Positions 12,096 through 24,598 of a stretch of DNA of 64,000 nt are shown one piece after another. Position 1 is the stretch's first letter; each line of letters opens with the position of its first letter. This DNA is from Paraphysomonas bandaiensis (Eukaryota > Chrysophyceae): NCBI GenBank assembly GCA_965644295.1, contig CBFFRP010000370.1, positions 124,001-188,000 on the forward strand, read 5' to 3'. The notes beneath the pieces were generated by a model. That model saw nothing but the letters and a program-made list of their open reading frames with translations, made no database searches and was not told where the DNA came from. The position numbers and the translations under genes were made by a program.

Positions 12096-12501
12096 GACTT
12101 TCAATATAACGTAACGACGACTGCTGTCTTGAACGACAACTGCTATATCTAGAGTACGAAGTCCTCGCGAGTTTAAAGCACAGTTGTATTGCTCAACCTG
12201 CGGTTTTGAGGTATTCCAGGCTCAGAGATCAGAGTTACTTAGGAGGTACAATGAGTCGAATGTCAACAAGAAGATGCCAATACATGTATAGGAATACTCC
12301 ATAATAAGACAGTGTACTTACCCTTACGAGCCAGATTTGTGCAGCCCAATATTTAATTACAAATAATAACAAAAAAAATACTAAAAACTAACACCAACCA
12401 CAACCAAGATACGGAGCAATTTTCTGTTAAAAAATGTGGCATGTACAGCTACACACGCCTTTTAAAAAAAACAAAGGGATGCCATGTACCGAAAACAAAG
12501 A

Positions 12502-15500
12502 CTAGAAATAAGGAAGTGGAAACATAGGCGCACTGCAGTGCGGACAAGTCACAGGGTCAGGCCCCTGCACCAAGTATCTACAGTTTCGACATCTGACATC
12601 CCATCTAATGGGCCTCTGTGGATCAGGACGTAAAGAGGCCAACATTGCACTGAAGCTGGCCAACCCTCCGCCATAATATTGTTTGACTAGTTCCTTATGA
12701 ACGTCACTACGACGGTACCAATTCATGGCAGCCTTGTCATCTTCCCATGCACTCAAATTTATTTCTCGTATGTGGTATTTTCCGAACCGCTTAGCAAAAC
12801 TACAATCCAGAGTCAGGGTACACAAAGTTCTTTAAGTCAAAAGTACCTATCAGGGGGCAGCATAAAGTGGGCAACAACATCAGTCACGAACCCATTGTTC
12901 CCCGCCTCCGGGTCACTCAATAGACCTTCCATCATCTTTTTGGTTGAACTAGCAGTCTGGGCGTAGTCAGTCACATCATATCCTATATAGCTGTATAATC
13001 CAACCCGAGATTAGTCATTGTACGTATTGAATAATACAGGGACATGCATGCATTGCCACGGGACCTACCCAACATTGCACTGAAATACACCGGGCTTTTT
13101 CTGGGGGCTTCCATTTATTTGGTATGCCATTCCATAATCACACCCAGGACCCAGATCCATAGTAGGGCCCGGATATGTCCAGTATTTCTGCAATGACGAT
13201 ATATGTTAAAGTCTTTCAAAGAACACATTAAGAGAAAATCAAAAACTGGGCACGTTATATATATTGAACGTAGCTGCTCACCTGCCCATGTGGAGCAATT
13301 AGGCTGGATAACCAGATAATTTTCTCTGTGATCAGGTGATGAATAAGTGCTGCAACCGCATGTCGCACTGAATCTTCTATCTGCTTGGCGGAATACATCC
13401 ATGGTGGGCAGCGAGAACCTTCGTCGCAAGAGCGCTCATCTGTACGCTTCAAGTCCCCACCCCTATTTCCTGCTAAAACTTCTATAGTATAGAAGCTCTC
13501 AATACTAAGATAGTACAATCCAACAGACACAAGTAATGCGGCCGACCACCTAGCTAAACCCACCGGTGGAGCCACAAACCATAGGAGAGGTAGACAGAAA
13601 AAAGACCGCAGCTGGCTTGTGAAGTGTGCTGTCGTTGTATATGATGCCAGTGCCATATTGAGAAAGCATGCCGATCCAACTACACCCAAGAACGCCCAAG
13701 AGACTAATCGGTCGCTCGTTGTCACATCGTCTAAGATACCAGATATATACGGCAGTGACAAGAAACAGCCATACACAGTTGCCAGAACAAGAACAGAAAT
13801 AGCAAGTGTAAAAGGCTCTAAAGGCTGTGAAGCTCGTGGATAAATGCATCTAACAGCAACAACCCGTAGCACAGCTACCATTACAATTCCAACGACGGCT
13901 CCTACGTCCCATTCTGCTATTACAAGAGTCTCTCTCGCGAAATCATGCTGGGCTATACAGGATATATCAAGAGCAGCTGCCCCCATCAGCGCGAGACATG
14001 GCACGTACTTGTACAGGGCATTACCTAAACTTGAAGCATAGGGATTTGTAATCCTAGTGTGGGGAGAATGCACAAAAAGTTTTCGGTATGTAAACTCCAG
14101 AGCGAATGAACATAACAAGGAAGCTCGCAATGGACGTAATCCTTCCCCGTCCCGAACGCTTACCACCAATAGCCAAAACTCTGCTACTATATGGGCAAGC
14201 AGTGTAACAGCGCACACGTGAGTAGACATACGCAGCAAAAGAGATGGTACTGTATTCCAATGTATAGGTTGGGTAGTTGTCAGCCATCTCGAAACAGTGG
14301 TCGGAAATGTGGACACAAGTTGGGGCAAATACTTCCATAAAACACAACAGAAGGTTGATGACAACAGCATAGAGGAAGCTAGTACGATGGGGCCTCCGAC
14401 AACACCTAGTGCGGAAGGATAAGTAGGTGATTTACAAGCCAAATACTGTAGTGTTAGGCAGATTGTGGGAGCGATCATCAGAAAAGTTATCGGATCGTAG
14501 ACTCGAAGGTACACTTTCCCCAGTTCATAAGGTGCAGAGGTATCACCCAGCAGAGTGTTGTGGGACCGCAGGTCAGAAGACTGCTCGTAGCCACGAAGTA
14601 ATATATTTCCCACCCTGTATTGCTCCATCATGCTTCGGGCATTTTGACTGTGACCCACGGATAAGAACTTTTCTGTCGCATCTGTGCCTGCACAGCGCAG
14701 GAGAACGGATGCACCTCCTGGATGGGAATTGAGGAAGGGAGTCAGGTCATATACGCGACCCTCTATAGTAACCCAGATATCATCTTCTGAGCAGTGAGTA
14801 CTCAACTCCTTGGCTCCAATCAACATATGCGCCTTGGATTCACCAGTAGCACCTTTCTCAGCATAGCTTTGAGAATTGGTGTCAGTCGAACGGATAGGTT
14901 CGCGACCCGAGCGAAGACATCTTAATCTCTCAAGTCGCTCACTGTAAGAGAGCGTTGTTGTCCTGATCATGTCCTCAATCACCATGCGTGGAATCACCGT
15001 ATATAGCAGAGTGATGTTGATATATATGTACATCAAACCTAAAATGTGGTAGACCACACGAGATCCTATCGGGACCGTTACCAGTTGCTCTCGCCACACA
15101 AGTAGCGAAATCGGGTACAGTGCACAGGGAAGAGACCTACCAATGTGCCAAAGGGTATACATTATGTACCACATAAGCTGTACTCTGTGGGGAGAGCTTT
15201 TCGCCAGAGGAAAATCAAATTCCTCCTCGAAACATGCGCATATATCCCTGTAAGCAAGTACAATAACAGGTGCCTCAAATAGCAGTCCAAAAACACATAA
15301 TCCTGACAGGTAGTGCGAGAATAGACACCATGCGTAAGCAAATATAGTAATCACATGATGAGCAAGAAGCTTAGATAGCATCGAACCAAAGAGTGAGTCT
15401 CGTTCATCAAAATCGACAATGAGATGAGAGATCGCGTGTTCCTTAACTGCAACATCCTCTACAATAGAAAACAACCAGTGCCCAATAGCCATCTCAAAGA

Positions 15501-15915
15501 GAAGAGTGTTACTTAGACTCCAATGATGAAGTAGATCCATTGGCCAGCTGGAATATTCCGTCCAGATGACATACGCACCGCTTATCGTGGCGATAATGCA
15601 GTACACTATCGACCGTATGAGTCTCTTTAAATTAGCTCTACGTGCCGTATTCCCTGTATACCAATACACATGAAGGAGAAGAGATATACAGGGATGTCTT
15701 CTACCTGTCTTGACACCCTGTAAGCGGTCCCTTAAGCCATTAGGCGTGTAGTAGCTGGATGTAACCAGTGAGAGTATGGTATCTAATAGTAGAATACAGT
15801 TATCATGACAGACACTCCATCCGATGACCCACAGAGTGATTCTAAACAAGGTGGTTTCTAACCCCATTGGAGAGAATGTCAGAAGGGGCTTTACAATGAA
15901 TATAAACACATACAT
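12502..15915 (-). CDS. TLC-domain / cytochrome b5 multi-pass membrane protein with C-terminal zinc-ribbon domain
   Basis: Four exons (15915-13282, 13187-13069, 12990-12847, 12799-12502), about 1064 residues; an in-frame ATG at 15867 is an alternative start. Residues about 90-330 are a multi-pass region with TLC-like features (FEMAIGHWLFSIVED, LLAHHVITIFAYAW, LFEAPVIVL, WHIGRS). Residues about 365-440 are a cytochrome b5 domain with the haem motif HPGG near 397 and a second haem-ligand His in FLSVGHSQNAR. A further hydrophobic block of about 10 helices follows. The last 187 residues include WYRRSDVHKELVKQYYGGG and a CRNC-x11-CPHC zinc ribbon. TLC proteins act on or sense membrane lipids and b5 domains pass electrons, so lipid modification is plausible but inferred. 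The junction to the C-terminal part relies on one 94-bp intron. Confidence 0.8.
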
Positions 15916-15940
15916 ACATATATAAAGATATTACCACACA

Positions 15941-16578
15941 CATACATACATACATACATACATACATACATACATACATACATACATACATACATACATA
16001 CATACATACATACATACATACATACATACATACATACATACATACATACATACATACATACATACATACATACATACATACATACATACATACATACATA
16101 CATACATACATACATACATACATACATACATACATACATACATACATACATACATACATACATACATACATACATACATACATACATACATACATACATA
16201 CATACATACATACATACATACATACATACATACATACATACATACATACATACATACATACATACATACATACATACATACATACATACATACATACATA
16301 CATACATACATACATACATGCATACATACATACATACATACATACATACATACATACATACATACATACATACATACATACATACATACATACATACATA
16401 CATACATACATACATACATACATACATACATACATACATACATACATACATACATACATACATACATACATACATACATACATACATACATACATACATA
16501 CATACATACATACATACATACATACATACATACATACATACATACATACATACATACATACATACATACATACATACA
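15941..16578. repeat. (CATA)n microsatellite, about 640 bp
   Basis: Nearly pure array with one ATGC variant at about 16318. It occupies most of the 718 bp between the start codons of the TLC/b5 gene and DPM3. Confidence 0.98.
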
Positions 16579-16633
16579 GCTTCTGTTCTCTTAATTAGTA
16601 TCACCGGTCACTCTAACTGTATCGATAGTTTCA

Positions 16634-16971
16634 ATGAAGAGGAGCTCCGTGTATTTTATATCTCTTCTCTCGCTTATTGTTTTATGGGTAGGACTTCTTT
16701 GGGTCAGAAAAGATGTCAGTGATATTCACAAACTATGGATAGATGCAGCTCCTTTTTATGCACTCATTCTGTTTGGTTGCTACTGTTTAATGAAGCTTGG
16801 GTTGGGGGTATTAATGTTTAACGATTGTCCTGGTGAAATAAAAAAGTTAGAAGAGGTACGTGTTGTGTGTTATACTACTGTACCAACTTTACTTGATGTA
16901 TAATGTTTTTGTAGGAAATAATAGAAGCCAAAGCGGATCTTAAACGAAGGGGTTATGATTGTGACGAGTAG
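16634..16971 (+). CDS. DPM3: Dolichol-phosphate mannosyltransferase subunit 3
   Basis: Two exons (16634-16855, 16915-16971) encode 92 residues, the length of the human protein. DPM3 anchors the catalytic DPM1 subunit in the ER membrane, where dolichol-phosphate mannose is made for N-glycans, GPI anchors and O-mannose. Two membrane helices (about 6-24 and 40-60) precede the signature LFGCYCLMKLGLGVLMFNDC and the C-terminal coiled stretch EIKKLEEEIIEAKADLKRRGY that binds DPM1. The short second exon is in phase 0 with a TTTTTGTAG acceptor. Divergent from the TLC/b5 gene. Confidence 0.94.
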
Positions 16972-17634
16972 AAAGTGCTCATATGTGGGAGTAATGTTAT
17001 AAACCATTGCTTTTGAGGACTATGAAGAAATAGCATTAGTGTTGTAATAATATGTTGTTTTACTATTCTGGTGTTTTATTGTTTATCCGTAGAGAATTTG
17101 TCAACTCAAGATTCAATGTTATTGAAAACAAGGATCTCATGTAATGTGTGCAGCTCTAATGTAAGCAAGCAATTTATACGCAACCCTCTTTATCCATGTG
17201 TTGCAGTTTAAATACAGTCTCTGCATAGAACTTTATAGTACTTACGCAATATTAGTTCTAACACGAAAAACTGTAAGTTATTACGATAAACGAACACATA
17301 GCAGCCACCAGCACTGTTACAGCAGTACATATCTGGCATTGCTTGTTATCTTATCAGCCGAACTGTTATATTAGTAAAGTTGCAATATTAAATTTAATAT
17401 ATGGTGTGTAGAAGTAAAGGCAGCTCAACCTATTCAGATTGCAATCGATGTTCACTTATCGTCCACTTATTTTTCTACACACTACACACTATTCGTCATT
17501 ACGCAAGTGTTGATTAAGCTAAGAAACGTATAGATTGTTAATAATATCTCAGCGTATTTTTTGTGTGTCGGCACCAAGCAAGCTCGAGCTAGATCTACAC
17601 TATACTTGCGTAGCCTCTTTGAGGTTACAAGAAA

Positions 17635-17964
17635 CCCCCGCATTCTAGGGGAGGACGTAGCCCGGCCAATGTCACGCTAGGCCTATACTGAGTTATGCAT
17701 GGTCACGAGAACCTATTTTTGTTAGGTGATGGGAAGGTAAACATGGCCATACTAGAATCTGCGCGAATAACATATATAAGGAATGCATAGCTATAAGAAA
17801 TCCCTCGTAATCTTAGCAAAGGTGAACACGGGTGGGGCGGCAACAGAATCAGCTCATCTATGCTCTATGCGGTAGGCGAGTGGTATAATCAGTGCAAAAT
17901 CTCGGTGCTATATGTGGTATACCAGCGAGACTACACTATGGCTACGCCCTCGGAATGGGGCATT
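17635..17964 (-). mobile_element. Family B MITE-like element, copy 1
   Basis: The reverse complement aligns with 47241-47651 over most of its length. Shared blocks include GGGCGTAGCC.TAGTGTAG, GAGATTTTGCAC, CGCCCCACCCGTGTTCACC (GCCCC in both) and TTTCTTATAGCTATGCAT. Terminal inverted repeats are CCCCCGCATTCTAGGGG at the left and CGCCCTCGGAATGGGG at the right. Non-coding. Confidence 0.75.
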
Positions 17965-18329
17965 TAATAGTAGTGGTTAACAACATTATATGCACTAATG
18001 ATATGGTAGTAATTATAAGAGTGAAGCTGTATTATATGACTGTATAAAATTGGGTCTACCTAATTCTTGGTATGGCTATCTATTACTTCTTAGTATGGTT
18101 AGCAGTTAGCAGTAGTGATGATATAGAATAGGTGAATGACAAGGATGATGAAAAGTTTATCGCAATTTTCAAATAATTAATTGTTGAGTAGTCAGAGTTT
18201 AGTGAATTACTTTCAACCTTCTAAAATGTCAAATATTAGAAGTTTAGTGAGTTTAGAGTTCAGTATCTTACTGCAACGTAACTTTTGATAAAAAGATGTA
18301 AGTCCACCCCCAGCAGCAGCATTGCAGTA

Positions 18330-18660
18330 TTGTATGATGTATGTATTATGTATTCACTATGTGCTCTTTGCTCTTCATGCAATACACAAGGACTATTTAA
18401 GTGCTATATGATGTGCATTTTTGAACTCTGTGCTACATATAACACAGAGAGACTATTGAAGTGTTTTTAGTGATCTGTATGTTTACTATGTGCGCTTCGT
18501 ACAGTACACAAGCACTCAATGTATGGTATATGACGTGTAGTTTCGCTCTCTATGCTTCGTATAGTAGCCAGCGATTATATCAGTGTTATATGATGTATGT
18601 GTTTACTCTCTATGCTTCGTATATAGTATATAGCACATAGCGACTATGTAGGTAGTAGGC
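18330..18660 (+). repeat. 57-60-bp minisatellite, plus orientation
   Basis: Diverged units about 60 bp apart share ATATGATGTRTGTTTAC, CTMTGTGCTTCGTATAGTA and similar words. The segment is the inverted counterpart of 19165-19660. Unit length is a multiple of three, so a 20-codon periodic frame stays open for part of the array. Confidence 0.75.
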
Positions 18661-18995
18661 GCAGCACTTTGCAGTTATATATAGCACTGGGTTTATATGT
18701 TTACTCTGTAAACTCCGTCGAGTAGAATTTTAATAACAGTGGAAAATGTCATTAAATTGTCATATTTTATTGTGTAGTATTAGTACTTAGAGTGCTACTG
18801 CCAACTGTACACGATGGGATAGGAAGCCAGAATAGTACAATAATAAAGTACTTATGTAAATAGTAAACCTTTAAAGCAAAAAATACGTTATCTATTAAAA
18901 ACTAAAAACAAGCGTGCACTGTGGATTACAGTGTTCAAATTAAAAAATCAGCAACATCAAACTTAACCATACACTGTGCTAGCTACAACCATATG

Positions 18996-19996
18996 CTACG
19001 CTACTTCCATCGCCCCACTGTCGTCAAGTGTTCTTAGTGCCTCGATTGCTTTATGAAGTCTGTACTGACGCCTCTTGGCGATACATATTCCTCGTAACAA
19101 TACTTTTTCTTCGTCTCCCTTTTCTCTGGCCTCAGCCTTGACTGTCGGCCTATCCAAGCTATATCCCTATGTACTATATACTATATACGAAGCATAGTGA
19201 GTAAACACATACATCATATAACACTGATATAATCCCCGGCTACTATACGAAGCATAGAGAGCGAAACTACACGTCATATACCATACATTGAGTGCTTGTG
19301 TACTGTGTAAAGCACACACAGCAAACATACAGATCATATACCACATATATGGTCTCAATGTGTTGTATGAAGCACATACAGAGAACATATACCACATACA
19401 TGGTCTATATATGTTGTATGAAGCACGCAGAGTGAATATACAGAGCACATTTCACATATACAGTCTCTGTGTGCTGTGTAAAGCACACACAGCGAACATA
19501 CAGATCATATACCACATATATGGTCTCAATGTGTTGTATGAAGCACATACAGAGAACATATACCACATACATGGTCTATATATGTTGTATGAAGCACACA
19601 GAGCGAAGACACAGAACATATACCACATATCTAGATCTTGAACTGTTGCATGAACATGAACACTGAGTGCATACATGTATAGCTGGTGAATAGGTAATCT
19701 ATGCTGATATGCCATAAGATGACGACTTCAATATTCGTGAAAACACAGTCTTAAAATATTGTAACGAGAATACGTAATAATAACAAGGTTATGTGTAGCA
19801 CTAGCATCTATAATCATGTAAACAAGCAGCAGAATGCAACAAGAGACAATATAACACACTTATATACTCTTCCACTCAAATACCTACACTTCAACGCAGA
19901 TGACACAAACACAATGAAGCCATATATCGCATAGATCCGATAGATATCCGCAAATACACTACAAATGAGACTAATAATGAAGTGAGGTCTGCGCAT
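18996..19996 (-). CDS. Small single-pass membrane protein (unknown)
   Basis: Two exons, 19996-19884 and 19158-18996, give 91 residues; the join is in phase (2+1) with a GTATTTG donor and a GATATAG acceptor. The first exon encodes an N-terminal hydrophobic stretch (RIYAIYGFIVFVSSAL) and the second a charged helical tail (VKAEAREKGDEEKVLLRG, then AKRRQYRLHKAIEALRTL). This is the layout of small ER or mitochondrial membrane proteins, but I do not recognise it. The 725-bp intron is unusually long for this window because it carries the minisatellite. The start codon is only 60 bp from the start of the plus-strand ORF at 20057. Confidence 0.55.
19165..19660 (-). repeat. 57-60-bp minisatellite, minus orientation, inside an intron
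   Basis: Units share TATGAAGCACAYACAGMGAACATA and CATATACCACATA words. A block of about 115 bp starting near 19312 recurs almost exactly 171 bp further on. 19171-19290 is the reverse complement of 18480-18630. The minus strand keeps 20-residue periodic open frames (WYMFSVCASYNT type). Confidence 0.8.
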
Positions 19997-20056
19997 CGAA
20001 GACTCCCTATTGTCTACATAGCAGCTGAATGATTATCTCCCCTAAAAATACAAACA

Positions 20057-20380
20057 ATGAGCTTACAGGAAGCGGCAACAACGCTGAGTACATCACCAGG
20101 TTCAGAGGACCAGGAATACATCCCTCTCACTCCCCATCATCTGATATTTCAACCAGATATCAGTGTTGATGTGACTAACCACAGAAACTATCCATTCTTA
20201 TGTATTGGTGTATTTATTATGACAGGAGTGTACAAATATGATGATTTTAAAGGAATATACATACATGTATATCTATATGAAGATCCAAATCCAATTCTGA
20301 TGATAAAAAACACACTAAAGAATGGCACCTCAAAAAACAGCGGCACCGGAAAACGGAGCGAGTGGTGCATACATACATAC
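20057..20380 (+). CDS. Uncertain ORF running into a microsatellite
   Basis: The frame begins with an acidic/Ser-rich stretch, then LTPHHLIFQPDISVDVTNH, which faintly resembles the first strands of an MSP/VAP domain, and runs directly into (CATA)n without a plausible stop or clear splice site. It may be a truncated or decayed gene, or a first exon. No function assigned. Confidence 0.3.
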
Positions 20381-20556
20381 ATACATACATACAGTACATA
20401 CAGTACATACAGTACATACAGTACATACATACATACATACATACATACATACATACATACATACATACATACATACATACATACATACATACATACATAC
20501 ATACATACATACATACATACATACATACATACATACATACATACATACATACATAC
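20367..20556. repeat. (CATA)n microsatellite with CAGTA variants
   Basis: Tetranucleotide array whose first part alternates CATACAGTA units, 300 bp upstream of the fumarate-reductase-like gene. A CAGCAGT/CAGCAGTA pair follows at 20561-20582. Confidence 0.97.
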
Positions 20557-20857
20557 TTAACAGCAGTCATATACAGCAGTACACTGGTGTGATGGTGCTG
20601 ATGATGACTCCTTCTTATGATGTCACCCACCTAAAGAATGCCATTTATACACAGTATTCCATATGTATACAGTGTATTTCCTATCGACATTGAATATTGA
20701 GGAAGAAGAAAGAAGTGAGTTGAATTTCATCGAAGTATTTATATTCATATTCAAGTTCAACTATCGAGCGAGTAAGTGAATTGAAAGGTTTGCTATTCAT
20801 AATTTCATGATAGAGTTTCCTTCTCATTCATAACAATCCAACACTACAAACAAGTCA

Positions 20858-23659
20858 ATGAACTCTTTATCTGATAATACATCTGCTATTGTGGTGGGAT
20901 CTGGTGTATCAGGGCTATGTGCCGCATATGCTCTTGGTAAACGGGGTGTTAATGTCACTGTATTAGAGAAGTTGTCTGATTTCGGTGGAAATGGAAAATA
21001 TGCCTTAACTGGAGTTAATCTATACGGGACATCTCCACAGGATGTTAGGGGAATCTGTGACTCTGCAACATGTTTTAAGAAAGATATTTTACGGGCTGGT
21101 AAGGTCTAATATGGCATGCTGTTAATATATGGAGACACACGTTAATATATAGATACTTACGTTAGTATGTATTAATATATAGCAATGTATGTCTCATAGT
21201 GTGATTGTTATATGATTACATACGTAGATGTATACCTAATTGTGTGGGGATTTGTATTAAGCTTGTATTTATCAGGGCTGAAGCAGAACGACCCCCGACT
21301 TGTAGATAAACTAGTACATGGGGTACACAGTGCTGCAGATCTTCTCTCCGAGCTCGATATCGTTCTTACTGATGTGGTGAACAGTGGGGGTCATAGTGTG
21401 CCGAGAACACATAAGGCTGCCAACTGGCCTGTGGACTACAAGCCCACGGGCAGGCTTATTGTAGAGCAGGTACCTCACAATATACCCATAGTAACAGTTT
21501 TTTTTAACTGCTATGCAGCTCCTGTCGAAACTAAGGTCGATGTCTAATGTATCATTAAGACCGAAGTGTAATGTATCCTGTCTCTTGACGGAAGATGTCG
21601 AGGGAGGAGAGAGGGCAGTAGTGGGAGTGATGTATTCTGACGCTACCGCTGCTAAATGTTCTCTCAAATCCCGAACTGTTGTGCTTGCAACAGGGGGATA
21701 CATGGCAGATAGCAGCGGGGCTTCCTTACTAGCAGAGGCATCTGCTTCGCTCTGTGGGCTTGCGACAAGCACTGGGTCTCATGCCGATGGTGGCGGTATC
21801 CGTATGGCTAGGGAAGCGGGTGGGTTGGTAACAGGACTGAAAAATGTTCAGTTGGACCCATGTGGCATCATTAATCAGACTGATCCTTCAGCAATGCGCA
21901 AAGATCTCTGTCCATCTCTAGTACGTTCCGCAGGGGCCATACTAATTAACTCCAACGGGCGCAGGTTCTGCAACGAACTTGGATCAAATAAAGGAATGTC
22001 GGAAGCCCTTCTGCAGACATGTCCTCAACACTCTGTTCGTCTTACTTCCGGTATGGAGCAGCACTCTGCTTTCCTCCTTATCAATGCGGAAGTTCTTAGT
22101 CATATTGAGAAGGATGCAGCATCAGTACTACAACATCCTGACGCAGGTGTTTCATTCGGTACTATAAGAATGTTTTGTGACCGGTATTCGATTCCCCCCG
22201 AAGCCCTCCAACACACTTTCGATCAGTATGCCCACAGTGCAATTTCAGGCCGTGACGAGTTTGGAAAGATTACCTTCCCAGTAAAGAGGTTTTCGTTGGA
22301 CGACATGGTATGGGTACTCGAGGTCACTCCGGTACTGCATCATGGCAACGGTGGAATAGAGGTACACAGTTCTGCTACCTGTGTGACGTTTATGTAACTG
22401 TGTCTTAACAGGTGAACGCTAGCAGCGAGGTGTTGCGTGAGCGAGAAGATGGAATCCTGTCAGTGTTGATGGGACTCTACGCAGTTGGTGAGTGCACAGG
22501 GGGTCTTCACGGTGCAGAGCGGCTCTCCGGAAATGGCTTACTTGAGAGTATAGTATTCGGTCTCAATGCTGGGCGCCGGGCTGCAGATACTTGTCTAAAT
22601 TCACCCACTCACACCCTTACTCAGTGGACTCCTCTCACACTCAGACACAGATGCAAGGTACATCTCAGAAGTTGCTTCCTTTGTTGTTTAACTTTTTTGT
22701 GGTGCAGATGGACTTCTTAACCATCAAGGGGCTCACGCATATAACTAAAGAGGGGGAGGATGATGTACCTACTGATCTGTATGAATTTTCCTTCGAACTT
22801 CCATCGACATTCAGTACTCTGGAAGTGCCTCCTGGGGGAGCGGTGGCCGTAAGAGCATGTATTAATGGCACTGAGATTGTTCGGCATTACACTCCAGTAT
22901 CCCGTACGTTCGACAGAGGACGTGTAGACCTGTTCCTTAAGGCCCTTCCGGACCATGGAATGATGAGCCGACACTTGGCTTTTCTTCGACCAGGAGACGT
23001 ACTGGAGTTTCAAGGGCCCTCAACATTCCCGAATATGCGCTATGCTGCCAGCGGCCTGAGGATATACCCTAAAAAAATGGTAATGTTGGCTGGAGGATCT
23101 GGGGTTGCCCCAATGATATCTATGATTCGAGATGTACTTCATCGGGGGGTCGACTGCAAGATGGTTCTTTTTTGGGGTGTCGAGGTCAGTCCGTCTATTG
23201 CGCCACTCATGAGTATTCTAACTGACATTCGTGAGACAGGGACAGAGAGACCTAGTTTTTCGAGGGTTCTTAGATGACGCTCAGCGCAGACATCCAGATC
23301 AACTAAAGGTTTACTAATATTTAGTATATTATTGAATTTAATTCTCTTTTGCAGGTGGTGTATTGCGTGAGCCAGACACTATTGACGATTGTAGCTGACC
23401 ATCTGCACCTCGGACAGATAGACACAGGAATTTTACGGTAGGATGCTAACTTGGGTATCTTGTACTTGTTCACTTATTGTATGTTCATAACAGCCACCAT
23501 CTACTTCCTGCTTTTGGTCCAACAGAAGACGTAAGTGTGGTCATCTGTGGACCACCCAAAATGAGCGTGGCGATGATGCAATGCCTTGGTACTATGGGGT
23601 ACCATGATGATCATGTCTTTTCCTACAATGGAGACAATCAAAATAGCGTAAATTTGTGA
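20858..23659 (+). CDS. Fumarate-reductase-like flavoprotein fused to a cytochrome b5 reductase-like domain
   Basis: Eight exons (20858-21098, 21276-21469, 21519-22361, 22412-22657, 22708-23184, 23240-23308, 23355-23437, 23494-23659), 772 residues. Residues 1-500 are a flavocytochrome-c/fumarate-reductase domain: FAD-binding GSGVSGLCAAYALG (14-27), VVLATGGY, the VTPVLHHGNGGIEV active-site block and ERLSGNGLLESIVFG. Residues 509-772 are an NADH-cytochrome b5 reductase module: HYTPVSR flavin motif (about 568), AGGSGVAP (about 636) and VVICGPPKMS near the end. Soluble fumarate reductases of kinetoplastids and some algae join the same two modules, usually after an ApbE domain that is absent here. 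NADH-dependent fumarate reduction (redox balance) is the likely role. The intron 23185-23239 was placed to restore the reductase frame; it has a CTAAC branch-like site. Confidence 0.93.
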
Positions 23660-24598
23660 GGCAGAAAATTATCTCTTTAATGAGTGTTTCTACTGTAGAT
23701 ACTTTCTTTATCAAGGCTGAATAATGTCTTACTGCTGTCTCACAGTCGTGTCGCAACAGCAAAATGATATTTCGATTGAGTTTATCGCATTGATAATAAT
23801 ATCTAGTTTCCTAATACTGTATTTATTGTTAATACATTTTCTCATATTGATCTTAAAGTAAAAAAATAATCGTAGTCGGTAGAACATGCACAGTCATAGT
23901 TCTACATCACAAAGTTGAGTTCTGCTATATGAGTATATTTCAGCATTGAGTATAAGTTTATCATCTGTTGTTAAGTTAATACTTCTCATAATGTCAAACT
24001 TTGATATTGTAGTACAAGTGTATAAAAAGGATTGCATATACTCTTCGAAATAATACTATTTTCTTTAAATTTAAGTTTATTTGTTAAATTTAAGTTTATT
24101 TGTTAATATATCAATCTCTAATATGACTTTAATTATATGAATTTTAAAATTCTAGTTCTTTTAATAGTATATGCATCGAATTTATATTTATAAAAAAGTA
24201 GTAGTATTCGATTTAGGAGCCCTGTGTGCTGTGCGCCAGGCTTTGAAATACTGATTGATGAATAATGATTACATGATTACTGGTGGATAAATATAAGCGA
24301 TTTTATTATTTCGAAACACCAGTAACTTACGCTATGAAGTTACATGGAAAGCAATAGTATACATACGGATGCTATGTCTAATAAATACTCGAACACCACC
24401 CATAATATATTTTCGGGTGACAAATTAAACACACTATGATATTGACATGGTATAATTATTGCAGCTGCAGTAACACAGCACAAATTTCAAAACATGACGT
24501 CGTACCAGAAGCTAGACGTCAGCCAGAGTGCTATCACTTGTACTAAAAAGGCCACTAACATACGACTCAAAGGACTAATTATTTGCTTGGCTTTCATG
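23660..24598. other. AT-rich intergenic region
   Basis: Between convergent genes. A 20-bp direct duplication of AAATTTAAGTTTATTTGTTA occurs near 24065-24105. No gene recognised. Confidence 0.65.

Larger units (their letters stand above)
9689..12501. other. Gene-poor region with retroelement debris
   Basis: No intact gene. 9689-10780 is AT-rich or low complexity. 10780-11170 holds a reverse-transcriptase-like fragment and 11645-12095 a dispersed-repeat copy (both listed). 11240-11640 is GC-richer than the surroundings and probably belongs to the same decayed element. 12100-12500 shows nothing recognisable. Confidence 0.6.
16972..18995. other. AT-rich intergenic region with repeats
   Basis: No gene seen. 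Contains the inverted-repeat element at 17635-17964 and the first half of a minisatellite pair at about 18330-18660, both listed. Confidence 0.65.

Noticed and set aside
13115-14732. Additional ORFs on both strands inside the TLC/b5 gene
   Set aside because: Shadow frames of one long conserved frame containing the HPGG motif and the membrane segments.
18330-19660. CRISPR-like regular repeats
   Set aside because: Units are 57-60 bp, diverged, contiguous without unique spacers, and lie in a eukaryotic intron.
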